Shown: positions 16,289-25,367 of the stretch, in pieces
Position numbering within the stretch: the first letter of the stretch is position 1
How the letters are laid out: each line of letters starts with the position of its first letter
Assembly: GCF_003460605.1 (NCBI RefSeq)
Contig: NZ_QTVN01000004.1
Span: forward strand, 124,001 to 188,000
Length of the DNA: 64,000 bases
Direction: 5' to 3'
Source: Ruminococcus sp. AF31-8BH
Lineage (GTDB): Bacteria > Bacillota > Clostridia > Lachnospirales > Lachnospiraceae
Notes under the pieces: model-generated
Told to the model about the DNA's origin: nothing
The model's database searches: none
Seen by the model: the letters and a program-made list of their open reading frames with translations, nothing else
Translations under genes and position numbers: made by a program

Positions 16289-17902
16289 TTATCGCTGCTC
16301 GTGACGGGCGTATTTCGGAAGAAGCAGCGGAGATACCTTATCTGTATGGATATCTGCTTTTTTCAGTTCCTCATCATAAGCATAAATATGATTCAGGTTC
16401 ATTTCTCCAAGCTCTACGTCCTTGCATTTTACAGCTGCTTTTTTACCGGCATTTCTTCCGAATACGATAACGTCCAGAAGAGAGTTGCCCATCAGTCTGT
16501 TTCTTCCATGGATTCCGCCTGCTGCCTCTCCTGCAACCAACAGGTTTGGAATTTCTTCTGAGAATCCGTCTCCGTCAATGTTCAGGCCGCCGTTCTGGTA
16601 GTGAAGGGTCGGGTAAATCACGATCGGAACTTTTCTCATGTCAATGCCGTAGTTCATGTACATACGGAACATAGCCGGGATTCTCTTCTCGATGGTTCCC
16701 TCGCCTCCAAGGATCTCGATCATCGGAGTGTCAAGCCATACGCCTTTGCGTCCGCCAGGAACCTCTACACCGCGGCCTTCCTCGCACTCACGGATAACAC
16801 CGGAAGCGTTGACGTCACGGGTTTCAAGAGGATGGATGTAAGCTTCTCCATTTGCATTTACAAGCTGTGCACCAACGGAACGAACCTTCTCTGTCACCAG
16901 TGCGCCAAGGATCTGGGACGGATAGATGGCTCCAGTTGGATGATACTGGATGGAATCCTGATAAAGTAAAGATGCACCAGCTCTGTATCCAAGTACAAGT
17001 CCGTCAGCAGTTGCACCGTAGTGGTTGGAGGTTGGGAATCCCTGGTAATGCATTCTTCCTGCACCGCCTGTTGCGATGACTACCGTCTTTGCTCTTGCAA
17101 CGGAGTAGTCGCCTGTTTCCATGTTGAGAAGGACTGCACCTGCAGCCTGTCCCTTTTCGTCTTTGATCAGCTCAACAGCGGAAGTAAATTCCACTACTGG
17201 AATGCCAAGGTTGAGAACTTCGTCACGGATGGTACGCATGATCTCAGATCCGGAATAATCCTTTGCAGCATGCATTCTCTTTCTGGAAGTTCCGCCGCCG
17301 TGTGTGGTAACCATGGTTCCGTCTTCAGCTTTGTCGAACTCAACGCCAAGGTCGTTCAGCCATTTGATCGCGTCCGGGGCTTCCATTACCAGTCTCTTTA
17401 CCAGCTCTGGCTTTGCAGCAAAGTGTCCGCCGCCGAAGCAGTCCAGGTAATGCTGTACCGGGGAGTCGTTTTCTTTGTCTGCTGCCTGGATTCCGCCTTC
17501 TGCCATCATGGTGTTGGCGTCACCGATACGAAGCTTGGTAACGATCATAACGTTTGCGCCTGCATTGTGTGCTTCGATGGCACAGGAGGATCCTGCTCCG
17601 CCACCGCCGATTACAAGGACATCTACGTCATAATCGATTTTGTTAAGATCAATTTTTTCGTTCATCAGACGGCTTTCAGAATGAAGCATTTCTGCTAACT
17701 CCAGGGGAGCTTTCTGGCCTTTGTTTGGTCCTACTTTGATTTCTGCAAATGCGTCTGGGTTATAGTCCGGATGGAATTTCTTAAGAAGCGCGTCTTTCTC
17801 ATCAGCAGTCAGACGTCTTGGCTCAGTTGCCATACGCTGTGCTCTTGTAGCCTCTACCTTTTTGATGGATTCCATCATATTTTCTGGATATGGTGCATAC
17901 AT
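16289..17902 (-). CDS. frdA: Soluble fumarate reductase-type flavoprotein with atypical architecture
   Basis: A 537-residue FAD protein of the fumarate reductase/succinate dehydrogenase/aspartate oxidase family. The FAD Rossmann motif GGGGAG is at 99-104, after an extra N-terminal stretch of about 90 residues that ordinary FrdA lacks. Active-site residues are present: His321 (QYHPTG), Arg341 (TEKVRSVGAQ), His434 (TLHYQNGG) and Arg468 (GRNRLMGNSLLD). At the position of the histidine that holds FAD covalently in quinone-linked enzymes there is Asn130 (ANTMMAEGG), so FAD should be non-covalent and fumarate reduction favoured. The protein ends about 70 residues after Arg468, without the C-terminal helical domain. 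The iron-sulfur subunit gene is 15 nt upstream, and there is no membrane-anchor gene. Family is certain; the exact reductant is inferred. Confidence 0.88.
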   Translation of the reverse strand: MYAPYPENMMESIKKVEATRAQRMATEPRRLTADEKDALLKKFHPDYNPDAFAEIKVGPNKGQKAPLELAEMLHSESRLMNEKIDLNKIDYDVDVLVIGGGGAGSSCAIEAHNAGANVMIVTKLRIGDANTMMAEGGIQAADKENDSPVQHYLDCFGGGHFAAKPELVKRLVMEAPDAIKWLNDLGVEFDKAEDGTMVTTHGGGTSRKRMHAAKDYSGSEIMRTIRDEVLNLGIPVVEFTSAVELIKDEKGQAAGAVLLNMETGDYSVARAKTVVIATGGAGRMHYQGFPTSNHYGATADGLVLGYRAGASLLYQDSIQYHPTGAIYPSQILGALVTEKVRSVGAQLVNANGEAYIHPLETRDVNASGVIRECEEGRGVEVPGGRKGVWLDTPMIEILGGEGTIEKRIPAMFRMYMNYGIDMRKVPIVIYPTLHYQNGGLNIDGDGFSEEIPNLLVAGEAAGGIHGRNRLMGNSLLDVIVFGRNAGKKAAVKCKDVELGEMNLNHIYAYDEELKKADIHTDKVSPLLLPKYARHEQR

Positions 17903-17917
17903 GTTTTTACGCCCTCC

Positions 17918-18592
17918 TTATTTCTCAATTTCTCTGTTGTTGTAAAGTTCCTGCATGTCTGTGATTGGTTTCTGCATGATCTGTTCGATCAGGTCGTCGT
18001 ATTTGCCTTCGTGGATTTCTTCTACACGTTTTTCAAGGTGTTCGCTCTTTGGTGCGATGTATTTTCCGGTGAGACGTCTTGCGAGAAGACCTACCATCGG
18101 GTGGGAAATTCCGGCCGGGCATCTTACGGAGCAGCATCCGCAGCTTACGCAGTCAAAGGATTCTTCTGCGCATTTTTCAAGCTCGCCTCTCTGGGCGTAG
18201 GCGATGTACTGCATAACGTTTAAGCTCTGGGTACATGCTTTTGTGCAGGCGTTGCAGCCGATGCAGCTGTAGATTTCCGGGTAGAGTTCCATCATGACCT
18301 GCTGGTTTGGCTTGAGGTCTTCGATGTTGTAGAGGCGCTTGTCTGTTGGGAAGAATGGGATGCTTGCTACATACATGCCTTCCTGTACCTGGGTCTGACA
18401 GGCGAGACAGGTTTTGAGTTCGTTGTCGCCTTTGATTCTGTAGATGGTTGCGCAGGCGCCGCAGAATCCGTGGCGGCAGCCGCAGCCTCTTTTGAGGGTG
18501 TAGCCTGCGTATTCCATGGCCGTCATGATGGTCAGGTCAGCAGGTACGGTGTATTTTTTACCGAAGAAATATACGTTTACCATATTTTCCAT
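17918..18592 (-). CDS. frdB: Fumarate reductase iron-sulfur subunit
   Basis: A 224-residue FrdB/SdhB-type subunit. An N-terminal [2Fe-2S] ferredoxin domain holds Cys37, 39, 44, 47 and 62/65. The C-terminal domain has two cysteine clusters, CIGCNACTKAC (110-120) and CVSCGCCSVRC (148-158). It would carry electrons to the flavoprotein. There is no HdrB-like CCG domain as in the methanogen thiol:fumarate reductase TfrB, and no gene for a membrane anchor, so the electron donor must be another soluble protein; the Flx-Hdr genes upstream are the obvious source. The start at MENMVN (AAAGGAAC upstream) is preferred to the longer ORF from 18667, which runs into the repeat. A structured repeat fills the gap to flxA. 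Confidence 0.88.
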   Translation of the reverse strand: MENMVNVYFFGKKYTVPADLTIMTAMEYAGYTLKRGCGCRHGFCGACATIYRIKGDNELKTCLACQTQVQEGMYVASIPFFPTDKRLYNIEDLKPNQQVMMELYPEIYSCIGCNACTKACTQSLNVMQYIAYAQRGELEKCAEESFDCVSCGCCSVRCPAGISHPMVGLLARRLTGKYIAPKSEHLEKRVEEIHEGKYDDLIEQIMQKPITDMQELYNNREIEK

Positions 18593-18631
18593 GTTGGGAG
18601 TTCCTTTCTTCTGCTTGTTTAAACCGTACGC

Positions 18632-18806
18632 CTTGTGAAATGGGTATCTCGCACGTGCCCGTCGCAACGCTCTGCTGAACTAATCGCTAACTGCGACTAA
18701 GGAGTTCAGGAGAGCCTTCACTCCTAAGTCTTCGTAAGCGCTGGATTTCAGCGCCGCTAAAGGCGCTCCTGAAATGGGCAGCTTGGCGAGATACCCATTC
18801 CACAAG
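18632..18806. repeat. Structured repeat, copy A (between flxA and frdB)
   Basis: A 175-bp element bounded by inverted arms 18632-18652 and 18786-18806 (20 of 21 positions pair). The inner core shares long identical blocks with copy B at 27103-27273, such as GCTAACTGCGACTAAG and CGTAAGC. The core has a stem ACTAAGGAG/CTCCTAAGT around an inner AGG-AGAG-CCT hairpin. In copy B the paired bases are changed on both sides. It lies 40 nt before frdB inside the presumed operon. Confidence 0.75.
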
Positions 18807-18863
18807 TCTGTGTACTGGCAATAACTGATTCATTTGTTCGAAAGTTTCTTAAGATTAAAAAAT

Positions 18864-19718
18864 TTAGTACTCGTCAGGTAACTGATCTATCTCGTCCATT
18901 CGGAAAACCGGGCCGTCTTTGCATACGTACTTGGAACCGATGTTGCAGCGGCCACATTTTCCGATACCGCACTTCATTCTAAGCTCCAATGTTGTGTAAA
19001 CCTGGGTTCGGGTGAAGCCAAGTTCCTCCAGGCCCTGGAGGACGAATTTGATCATGATTGGCGGGCCGCAGACGAGGGCTACTTTGTTGGTGTCGAAGCC
19101 GATCTCTTTTAAGTAGGTGGGGACGAAGCCTACGTGGCCGTCCCAGCCTTCCTGCTCGCGGTCGATAGTCAGGTAGACGTTTACGTCTTTGGCGTTCATC
19201 CAGACTTCCTGGATCTCTTTTAATTTTACAAGGTCATCTGCGGAACGGGAACCGTAGAGGATGTCTACGGTGCCGTAGTCGTCGCGGTTGTCAAGGACGT
19301 AGTTGATTACGGAACGGAGTGGGGCAAGACCGATACCTCCGGCGATGAACAAAAGGTTTTTGCCTTTCAGCTTATCTTCAACCGGGAAATGATTGCCGTA
19401 TGGTCCGCGGACTGTGATCTCATCTCCAACCTGAAGGCTGTGGAGATAGGAAGTCAGCTCACCGCATTTCTTAATACTGAATTCCTGATACTCTTTGTTT
19501 GTAGGAGAAGAAGTAATGGAAAACATACCCTCGCTTACGCCTGGTGCGCAGACCATTGCGCACTGTCCCGGCATATGCTCGAAAAGCTTTCCTCCATCCG
19601 GTGCAGTTACGCAGAAGGTTTTTACATCCGGTGTCTCCTCATGAATGTCTGTGATCACGCCAACCTGCGGGATCAGAGTATCCAGAGTATAATTTTTATG
19701 ACAGGTACACTCGCTCAT
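18864..19718 (-). CDS. flxA: Flx complex FAD/NAD(P)H-binding subunit (FlxA; AsrB-like)
   Basis: A 284-residue ferredoxin-NADP reductase-like protein. An FAD-binding barrel (ITVRGPYGNHFP) is followed by an NAD-binding domain (LLFIAGGIGLAPLRSVI; VALVCGPPIMIKF) and a C-terminal [2Fe-2S] cysteine set (CGIGKCGRCNIGSKYVC). It is homologous to anaerobic sulfite reductase B and to the FlxA subunit of FlxABCD-HdrABC of Desulfovibrio, the entry point for NADH electrons. Its start overlaps the flxB stop by one base (TAATG). It is the last gene before the structured repeat and frdB. No sulfite reductase catalytic subunit (AsrC) is nearby, which favours the Flx assignment. Confidence 0.85.
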   Translation of the reverse strand: MSECTCHKNYTLDTLIPQVGVITDIHEETPDVKTFCVTAPDGGKLFEHMPGQCAMVCAPGVSEGMFSITSSPTNKEYQEFSIKKCGELTSYLHSLQVGDEITVRGPYGNHFPVEDKLKGKNLLFIAGGIGLAPLRSVINYVLDNRDDYGTVDILYGSRSADDLVKLKEIQEVWMNAKDVNVYLTIDREQEGWDGHVGFVPTYLKEIGFDTNKVALVCGPPIMIKFVLQGLEELGFTRTQVYTTLELRMKCGIGKCGRCNIGSKYVCKDGPVFRMDEIDQLPDEY

Positions 19719-20776
19719 TACTTTTCACCTCCATGCTTTTCAAAAGCCTTGATCACCTTCACAATGTTCAGGGATGACGGGCATTTTTCCACGCAGCGGC
19801 CGCATCCTACACAAGAATACATGCCGTTATTGTTGGCCGGGAAATAAACAAGCTTGTGCATGAATCTCTGACGAAATCTCTGCATCTGGCTGGTACGGTT
19901 ATTTCCGTGAGCCATCATTGTGAAATCGGAATACATACAGGAATCCCAGCAGCGGTAACGCTTGATTCCGTGTCCGGTATCATAATCCTTGATGTCATAG
20001 CACTGGCAGGTCGGGCACACAAAGGTACAGGTTCCGCATGCCAGACATGGCTTATAAAGGGTCTCCCATACAGGAGAGTTAAATTTCTCATCTGCAGCAT
20101 TTCCATCCCATCCTTCCAGGGAAAGATGTGTGTATGGAAGCTGCTCTACAATATTATGGATCGCATCTTTTTCGGCGGAAACTTTTTCTTCATCAGAAGC
20201 ATCCGCATCCGTAAGAAGCTCCTTCACAGCCTCAGTAAGAGCCTCACCCTTTTCGGTAAGGGCTTTCCAGTAAAGGGAATCCTGAACCATCCATACCGCT
20301 ATATCAGCCACACCGTCTGCATCTGCTGACGGATCTGCTGCGTCTGTTCCGAATACTTTACAGAAGCAGGACTCTTCCGGCTCATGGCATGCCATGGCAA
20401 CGATGGTTCCATGGTCTCTTCTTGCTGCATAGAAGGTATCTACAGGATCTGCAAGGAATACCTTGTCCAGAACTGCCACGCCTTTTACATCGCAGGCTTT
20501 CATGCCAAATACAACAAAAGGACGATTTCTAAGCTCTTCTGGTTCTACTGTCAGTTTCTTTCCATCACGTACAACTGTGTAAAGGGTCTCACTCTGTGGG
20601 AAAAAGGCATCTTTACCGGATTTTACGGTTTTCAGTGTATCCAGATCTGCCTCTTCTTCCTCATTCCAGAGACCGAAATTTGTCTGTCCTGCCTTTTTAA
20701 CCGGAAGGATCAGATCCTGGCTTTCTGCGATTTTCCGGAATAATGCTTCCAGATTTTCTTTTTCAATCTTATACAT
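19718..20776 (-). CDS. flxB: Flx complex iron-sulfur subunit FlxB (AsrA-like)
   Basis: A 352-residue protein of the anaerobic sulfite reductase A / 4Fe-4S dicluster family. The N-terminal part has the KACDVKGVAVLDKVF segment. The C-terminal part holds CLACGTCTFVCPTCQC and CVGCGRCVEKCPSS. It should relay electrons from the FAD subunit FlxA toward FlxC/FlxD. It lies 3 nt after flxC and overlaps flxA by one base. The region around residues 190-230 is an acidic, poorly conserved-looking insert. Confidence 0.83.
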   Translation of the reverse strand: MYKIEKENLEALFRKIAESQDLILPVKKAGQTNFGLWNEEEEADLDTLKTVKSGKDAFFPQSETLYTVVRDGKKLTVEPEELRNRPFVVFGMKACDVKGVAVLDKVFLADPVDTFYAARRDHGTIVAMACHEPEESCFCKVFGTDAADPSADADGVADIAVWMVQDSLYWKALTEKGEALTEAVKELLTDADASDEEKVSAEKDAIHNIVEQLPYTHLSLEGWDGNAADEKFNSPVWETLYKPCLACGTCTFVCPTCQCYDIKDYDTGHGIKRYRCWDSCMYSDFTMMAHGNNRTSQMQRFRQRFMHKLVYFPANNNGMYSCVGCGRCVEKCPSSLNIVKVIKAFEKHGGEK

Positions 20777-20779
20777 ACA

Positions 20780-21754
20780 TTATCCCCTTTCTGCCACTAC
20801 GCCAGGCTCTACATCCTCGAATGTAAAGCTGGTCAGCGGGCCTTTTGACTCAGCATCAGCTCCAGCCTGATACTCGCCGTAGAAGGTATCAATATCCTTG
20901 ATAAACTTACGGTTGAACAGGTGAAGGGGGATACCCTGCGGGCAGACACGGCTGCACTCGCCGCAGTCTGTACATCTTCCGGCAACATGGAAAGCACGGA
21001 TGATGTGGAACATTTTCTCCTCGAAGGAATCCACGTTTGCTTTCTGTGCGCTGTCAAACTTGGTGCTGTCAAATACGCATTTGCGGCAGCTGCAGGCCGG
21101 ACATGCATTACGGCAGGCGTTGCAGCGGATGCATTTGCTAAGCTCCTTCTGGAAAAACGCGAAGCGCTCTTCCGGGCTCATTTTCTCGATCTTCTCAACT
21201 TCCGCGAAACGGTCTGCATCCTTTGTATCCTTGGATTCGCCGATGATCTCATCGTAGATCATGTGCTCTTTTCCCTTGCATACATGGCAGCGCTCCAACA
21301 TAGCGTCCTTGTAAGCTACGGTCTTGTCGCCGTAAATTGTGGAAATGTGAAGTGTCTCGCACTCATCTGTCAGCTCTGCACCGGAAATGCTTTTGATTCC
21401 CTTGATTCCTAACTGGCGAAGCTTTTCCACATTCAGCTTTCCTTTACATCCAACACCGATAATGTAGGCTTTTTCACGGTCTACACGGTGTTCCTTGATC
21501 AGCTGGTTAAAACTATAGGTATCACAAGGCTTCAGACAGACAAGTGTTTTTCCCTCTAACTTGGAAGCCTCGATCATCATCTTGCTTAAGTTTGCACCGC
21601 AGAAGCCGTTGTAGACAAATTCGTCCAGGCTTTCTGCAGTCTCGAAGTATGCTGCTTCCGGATTGTAAGGCAGGTCTCCGGCTTTCCAGCCAAGAACACG
21701 CGCTACGGTTCCATCAGCCAGCAGTTCTTTTGCACGGGTGATCAGTTCCTGCAT
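20780..21754 (-). CDS. flxC: Flx complex iron-sulfur subunit FlxC
   Basis: A 324-residue protein. The N-terminal half resembles coenzyme F420 hydrogenase beta-subunit (FrhB) folds (GANLSKMMIEASKLEG; CLKPCDTYSFNQLI). The second half carries CHVCKG, CIRCNACRNACPACSCRKC and CTDCGECSRVCPQG for two [4Fe-4S] clusters. A protein of this type is part of FlxABCD. The start has GGAGG 8 nt upstream and overlaps flxD by 13 nt. The exact electron path through it is not known to me. Confidence 0.8.
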   Translation of the reverse strand: MQELITRAKELLADGTVARVLGWKAGDLPYNPEAAYFETAESLDEFVYNGFCGANLSKMMIEASKLEGKTLVCLKPCDTYSFNQLIKEHRVDREKAYIIGVGCKGKLNVEKLRQLGIKGIKSISGAELTDECETLHISTIYGDKTVAYKDAMLERCHVCKGKEHMIYDEIIGESKDTKDADRFAEVEKIEKMSPEERFAFFQKELSKCIRCNACRNACPACSCRKCVFDSTKFDSAQKANVDSFEEKMFHIIRAFHVAGRCTDCGECSRVCPQGIPLHLFNRKFIKDIDTFYGEYQAGADAESKGPLTSFTFEDVEPGVVAERG

Positions 21755-22185
21755 CTTAAATCCTCCAATCTGACGTTTTTACCCAGAGAATAAATTTTTT
21801 CCACAAACTCATTCATGGTCTGGGAGAATTTTACACCTTCAGCGGCAGATACCCACTCTACACGGGTACGTCCGTTTTCCACACCAATGAAATCCAGCAT
21901 GGAGAAAAGAAGGGTCATACGTCTTCTTGCATAATAATTTCCTGTTGTATAGTGACAGTCTCCCGGATGGCAGCCACACATGATCACTCCGTCAGCACCC
22001 TTTTCAAAGGCACGGAGGATGAACATTGGATTTACACGGCAAGAGCATGGCACACGAATAATCTTTACATCAGCCGGATAGGAAAGACGGCTGCTTCCTG
22101 CAAGGTCTGCACCTGCATAGCTGCACCAGTTACAGCAGAATGCCACGATCTTGGGTCTGAATTCTTCTTTTGCTTCTATCGACAT
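21742..22185 (-). CDS. flxD: MvhD/FlxD-like electron-transfer subunit
   Basis: A 147-residue MvhD-family protein (methyl-viologen-reducing hydrogenase delta). The conserved cysteines of the [2Fe-2S] site are visible in FCCNWCSYAGADL, VPCSCRVNP and CGCHPGDCHY. In methanogens this subunit hands electrons from the hydrogenase to HdrA; here it would link Flx to HdrA. The start at MSIEAKEEF (GGAGGTAGATGCAAT upstream) overlaps the hdrA stop by 10 nt; the longer ORF from 22284 lies wholly inside hdrA. Confidence 0.9.
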   Translation of the reverse strand: MSIEAKEEFRPKIVAFCCNWCSYAGADLAGSSRLSYPADVKIIRVPCSCRVNPMFILRAFEKGADGVIMCGCHPGDCHYTTGNYYARRRMTLLFSMLDFIGVENGRTRVEWVSAAEGVKFSQTMNEFVEKIYSLGKNVRLEDLRCRN

Positions 22186-24164
22186 ATTGCATCTACCTCC
22201 GCTAAAATCTGTCTGTTGGAGAATCCCTGCAGGTCCATTGCTCCTGATGGGCAGGTTACGGTACATGCGCCGCAGCCTTGGCAAAGAGCATTGTTTACTA
22301 CTGCAATTCTTCTTGTTTCACGGATTCCGTGGTCATTTACCTGTTTTTCCTCATAGGAAATAGCACCATATGGACACACATTTGCACACTGAGAGCATCC
22401 ATTGCAAAGAAGCTCATCAGAGTGAGCGGTACATGGATTGGTTGTCAGCTTGTCCTTTGCAAGAAGGCCGATTGCCTTTACTGCTGCTGCCCCAGCCTGT
22501 GCAACGGTCTCCGGAATATCCTTTGGTCCCTGGCATACACCGGAAAGGAAAATACCAGCTGTAGGAGACTCTACTGGACGAAGCTTTGCATGTGCTTCTG
22601 TGAGGAAGTTGTTGGTATCAATACTTGCGGTAAGCATAGTTGCAATTTTTCTTACATCCTTGTTTGGCTCAATAGCAGCTGCAAGAACTACCATATCTGC
22701 TTCCATAAGGATCTGTTTGTTCTCAAGAAGGTCAGAAGCCTGAACCATAAGGGTTCCGTCTGGCTGCGGGATCACCTTTCCAACCTGGCCCTTGATATAA
22801 TTTACGCCGTAATCCTCAACTGCTCTTCTGTAGAACTCATCGAAGTTTTTACCTGGGGTACGGACATCAATGTAAAATACGGTTACGTTTGTATCCGGAT
22901 ATTTGTCGCGGATCAGCATGGCATGCTTTGCTGTGTACATACAGCAGATCTTGGAGCAGTAGCTCTTTCCTCTTTCGTCGGAGCAGCGGCTTCCAACGCA
23001 CTGTACGAAAACAATGTTCTTCGGAGCTTTTCCATCGGAAAGTCTCTCAAGATGACCTTTTGTAGGTCCTGCTGCATTCATAATACGCTCAAGCTCAAGG
23101 GATGTGATGACGTCCTTGCTCTGGCTGTAAGCGTACTCATCATATTTATCAAGCGGGATCACATCGAAACCGGTTGCAACTACGATTGCGCCGTATTTCT
23201 GTGTAATGATCTCATCCTTCTGCTCGTAATCGATTGCGCCGGCTGCGCAGGCCTTGGAGCAGGCACCGCATTTTCCGGTTTTGAACTTGATGCAGTTCTC
23301 ACGGTCGATTACCGGAACATTTGGGATTGCCTGGGCAAACGGAATGTAAATAGCACTTCTGTTGTTCAGGCCGCGGTTAAATTCGTTTGGATTTTTCTTG
23401 GACGGACATTTGGAGGAGCAGACACCGCATCCTGTACATTTGTCCATATCTACGCTTCTTGCTTTTTTACGGATATCTACGGTGAAGTCACCAACGAAGC
23501 CGCTTACTTTTTCAACTTCACTATATGTGTAAATGTTGATTTTCTCATGTGCTGCAGCTTCTACCATTTTCGGGGTAAGAATACATGCAGAACAGTCAAG
23601 TGTTGGGAATGTCTTATCAAGCTGTGACATTCTTCCGCCAATGCTTGGAAGCTTCTCAACAATATCAACCTCATATCCGGCTTCTGCAATATCAAGTGCA
23701 GACTGGATTCCTGCGATACCACCGCCGATTACAAGCGCACGTTTTGTTACAAGACTCTCTCCCGGCTGAAGAGGAGCGTCTAAGTTTACTTTTGCGATTG
23801 CTGCTCTGGCAAGGATCACTGCCTTTAAGGTAGCTTCTTCCATATCCTTGTGGATCCAGGAACAGTGCTCACGGATGTTGGCGATCTCTACCATATATGG
23901 GTTTAAGCCCGCTTTCTGTGCTGCCTTTCGGAAGGTAGCCTCATGCATACGCGGAGAACAGGAACATACAACGATTCCTGTCAGATTTTTCTCGTGGATG
24001 GCATTGATGATTTTTGCCTGGCCTGCTTCAGAGCACATATACTGATAGTCCTCTGCATGAACAACACCTGGCTCCTTTGCAGCCATTTCCACTACTTTTT
24101 TCACATCAACTGTGGCTGCAATGTTGGTACCACAATGACATACAAATACACCTATTCTCTGCAC
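22176..24164 (-). CDS. hdrA: HdrA, flavin-based electron-bifurcating subunit
   Basis: A 662-residue HdrA. The N-terminal Cys-rich domain (VCHCG, YMCSEAGQ, CSCSPRMHE) is followed by a thioredoxin-reductase-like FAD domain (VIGGGIAGIQSALDIAEAGY). Inserted and C-terminal cluster motifs are CTGCGVCSSKC, CIKFKTGKCGACSKAC, CNGCSQCANVC and CQGCGACTVTC. HdrA holds the FAD that splits electron pairs between a high-potential acceptor (through HdrBC) and ferredoxin. The start is GTG at 24164 with an excellent AGGAGGTG site; the ATG at 24197 lies inside hdrC. This length matches methanogen HdrA (about 650) and shows no fused extra domain. Confidence 0.93.
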   Translation of the reverse strand: MQRIGVFVCHCGTNIAATVDVKKVVEMAAKEPGVVHAEDYQYMCSEAGQAKIINAIHEKNLTGIVVCSCSPRMHEATFRKAAQKAGLNPYMVEIANIREHCSWIHKDMEEATLKAVILARAAIAKVNLDAPLQPGESLVTKRALVIGGGIAGIQSALDIAEAGYEVDIVEKLPSIGGRMSQLDKTFPTLDCSACILTPKMVEAAAHEKINIYTYSEVEKVSGFVGDFTVDIRKKARSVDMDKCTGCGVCSSKCPSKKNPNEFNRGLNNRSAIYIPFAQAIPNVPVIDRENCIKFKTGKCGACSKACAAGAIDYEQKDEIITQKYGAIVVATGFDVIPLDKYDEYAYSQSKDVITSLELERIMNAAGPTKGHLERLSDGKAPKNIVFVQCVGSRCSDERGKSYCSKICCMYTAKHAMLIRDKYPDTNVTVFYIDVRTPGKNFDEFYRRAVEDYGVNYIKGQVGKVIPQPDGTLMVQASDLLENKQILMEADMVVLAAAIEPNKDVRKIATMLTASIDTNNFLTEAHAKLRPVESPTAGIFLSGVCQGPKDIPETVAQAGAAAVKAIGLLAKDKLTTNPCTAHSDELLCNGCSQCANVCPYGAISYEEKQVNDHGIRETRRIAVVNNALCQGCGACTVTCPSGAMDLQGFSNRQILAEVDAICR

Positions 24165-24171
24165 TTTTCTC

Positions 24172-24573
24172 TCACCTCCTGTATCTTCTGAATGCACTTA
24201 CCAGGAGCTGCTGAGGTGTTTCCTCATCGATCAGTTCCGGAATCTCGTCTGCCTCCAGATAGTTCTGGCCTCGTTCACGGACAACCAGCTGTCTGGCAGC
24301 ATCAATCAGTTTTCCTGGTTTTACATCTCTTGGGCAACGCTCTACACAAGCAAAGCAGGAAAGACATTTCCATAAGGATTTGGACTGTGCAAGTGCTTCT
24401 ATATCGCCATTCTGTACATAAGTTACAAACTGGTGAGGTTTGATATCCATTTCATTAAATGCAGGACAGGTTGCGGAGCATTTACCGCATTTCATACATT
24501 TCAGGGGATTTACTCCTGAAATCTCTTTGATTCTTTCAGCTGCATTCTGGGCATTTCCATATGTATAAGCCAT
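24172..24573 (-). CDS. hdrC: HdrC, two-[4Fe-4S] electron-transfer subunit
   Basis: A 133-residue ferredoxin-like subunit with CMKCGKCSATC and CLSCFACVERC. It connects HdrA to HdrB. It overlaps hdrB by one base (TAATG) with GAGGAGGTG upstream, and hdrA begins 7 nt after its stop. No membrane segment is present, so this is the soluble rather than the cytochrome-linked (HdrDE) type. Confidence 0.92.
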   Translation of the reverse strand: MAYTYGNAQNAAERIKEISGVNPLKCMKCGKCSATCPAFNEMDIKPHQFVTYVQNGDIEALAQSKSLWKCLSCFACVERCPRDVKPGKLIDAARQLVVRERGQNYLEADEIPELIDEETPQQLLVSAFRRYRR

Positions 24574-25367
24574 TACTTCGCCACCTCCTCTTTTACTCCA
24601 AGAGCTTCTGCAAGAAGTTCTGTAAAATAGTAAACAGGGAGAGCGCCGTTTCCGTTCTTTCTAAGATTATACATGCAAAGAGGACAGGCTGTGATCAGCA
24701 TGTCTGCTTCGAACCCTTTTGCACTGTCCATGATCTTTTCACACATATTCTGTGCCATATCTTTTTCCTTCAGGGAAATGTAGCCGCCGCAGCACTCATT
24801 GCGGTATGGATAGACAACTGGTTCTGCTCCAAGGGCGCGGATGAAATCTTCCATGATTGTCGGATTCTCCGGGTTGTCAAATGCCATGATCTTTCCTGGT
24901 CTTAAAAGGAGGCATCCGTAGTAGGCACCGATTTTTTTGCCTTTTAAGGGATTGACCACTTTCTTTTTGATCTCGTCAAATCCGACTTCGTCACGGAGTA
25001 CTTCCAGATAGTGAAGGACATTTGTCTCGCCTTCGTATGGAGCGTCCAGTTTCAGATAATTATTTGCTCTTGTGCGGATGTCTTCTACATTCTTCATGTC
25101 GTCATTCACACGTTTGAGCACATGATGACAGGCTGAACAGACTGTGATCAGATCCTGTCCTTTTTCTTTTGCATCGTTTAAAGCACGGACGGAAGAAAGC
25201 TTGGTGGCTATCTCATCGCTGCCCAGGGGATATACGCCGCCGCAGCACTGCCAGTCTTTGATCTCTTCCATTTCGAAGCCCAGTGCTTTCGCAGAAGCTC
25301 TGGCATATGCGTCCAGATCTTTTGCCTTATTCTTCAGGGTACATCCTGGATAATAACTGTACTTCAT
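24573..25367 (-). CDS. hdrB: HdrB, CCG-domain subunit
   Basis: A 264-residue HdrB with two CCG cysteine domains. The first has PGCTLKN, WQCCGGVYPL and VCSACHH; the second has YYGCLLLRP, NECCGGYISL and ACPLCMYN. In methanogens these bind the two non-cubane [4Fe-4S] clusters that reduce the CoM-S-S-CoB disulfide. Since this organism should lack those coenzymes, the acceptor is unknown; a protein disulfide or FrdB are candidates. The start at MKYSYYPGC follows AAAGGAAC; the upstream Met at 25397 has no site. It is the first hdr gene, downstream of a MITE and mdh. Confidence 0.93.
   Translation of the reverse strand: MKYSYYPGCTLKNKAKDLDAYARASAKALGFEMEEIKDWQCCGGVYPLGSDEIATKLSSVRALNDAKEKGQDLITVCSACHHVLKRVNDDMKNVEDIRTRANNYLKLDAPYEGETNVLHYLEVLRDEVGFDEIKKKVVNPLKGKKIGAYYGCLLLRPGKIMAFDNPENPTIMEDFIRALGAEPVVYPYRNECCGGYISLKEKDMAQNMCEKIMDSAKGFEADMLITACPLCMYNLRKNGNGALPVYYFTELLAEALGVKEEVAK

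Noticed and set aside
16289..17902. L-aspartate oxidase (NadB)
   Set aside because: An iron-sulfur FrdB subunit is adjacent and no nadA or nadC is near; NadB works without an FrdB-type partner.
17918..18592. Thiol:fumarate reductase TfrB
   Set aside because: TfrB carries a C-terminal CCG (HdrB-like) domain; this subunit has none, and the CCG domains are on a separate HdrB.
18864..20776. Anaerobic sulfite reductase subunits AsrB and AsrA
   Set aside because: No siroheme catalytic subunit AsrC is present, and MvhD-, FrhB-like and HdrABC genes are contiguous, which matches FlxABCD-HdrABC.
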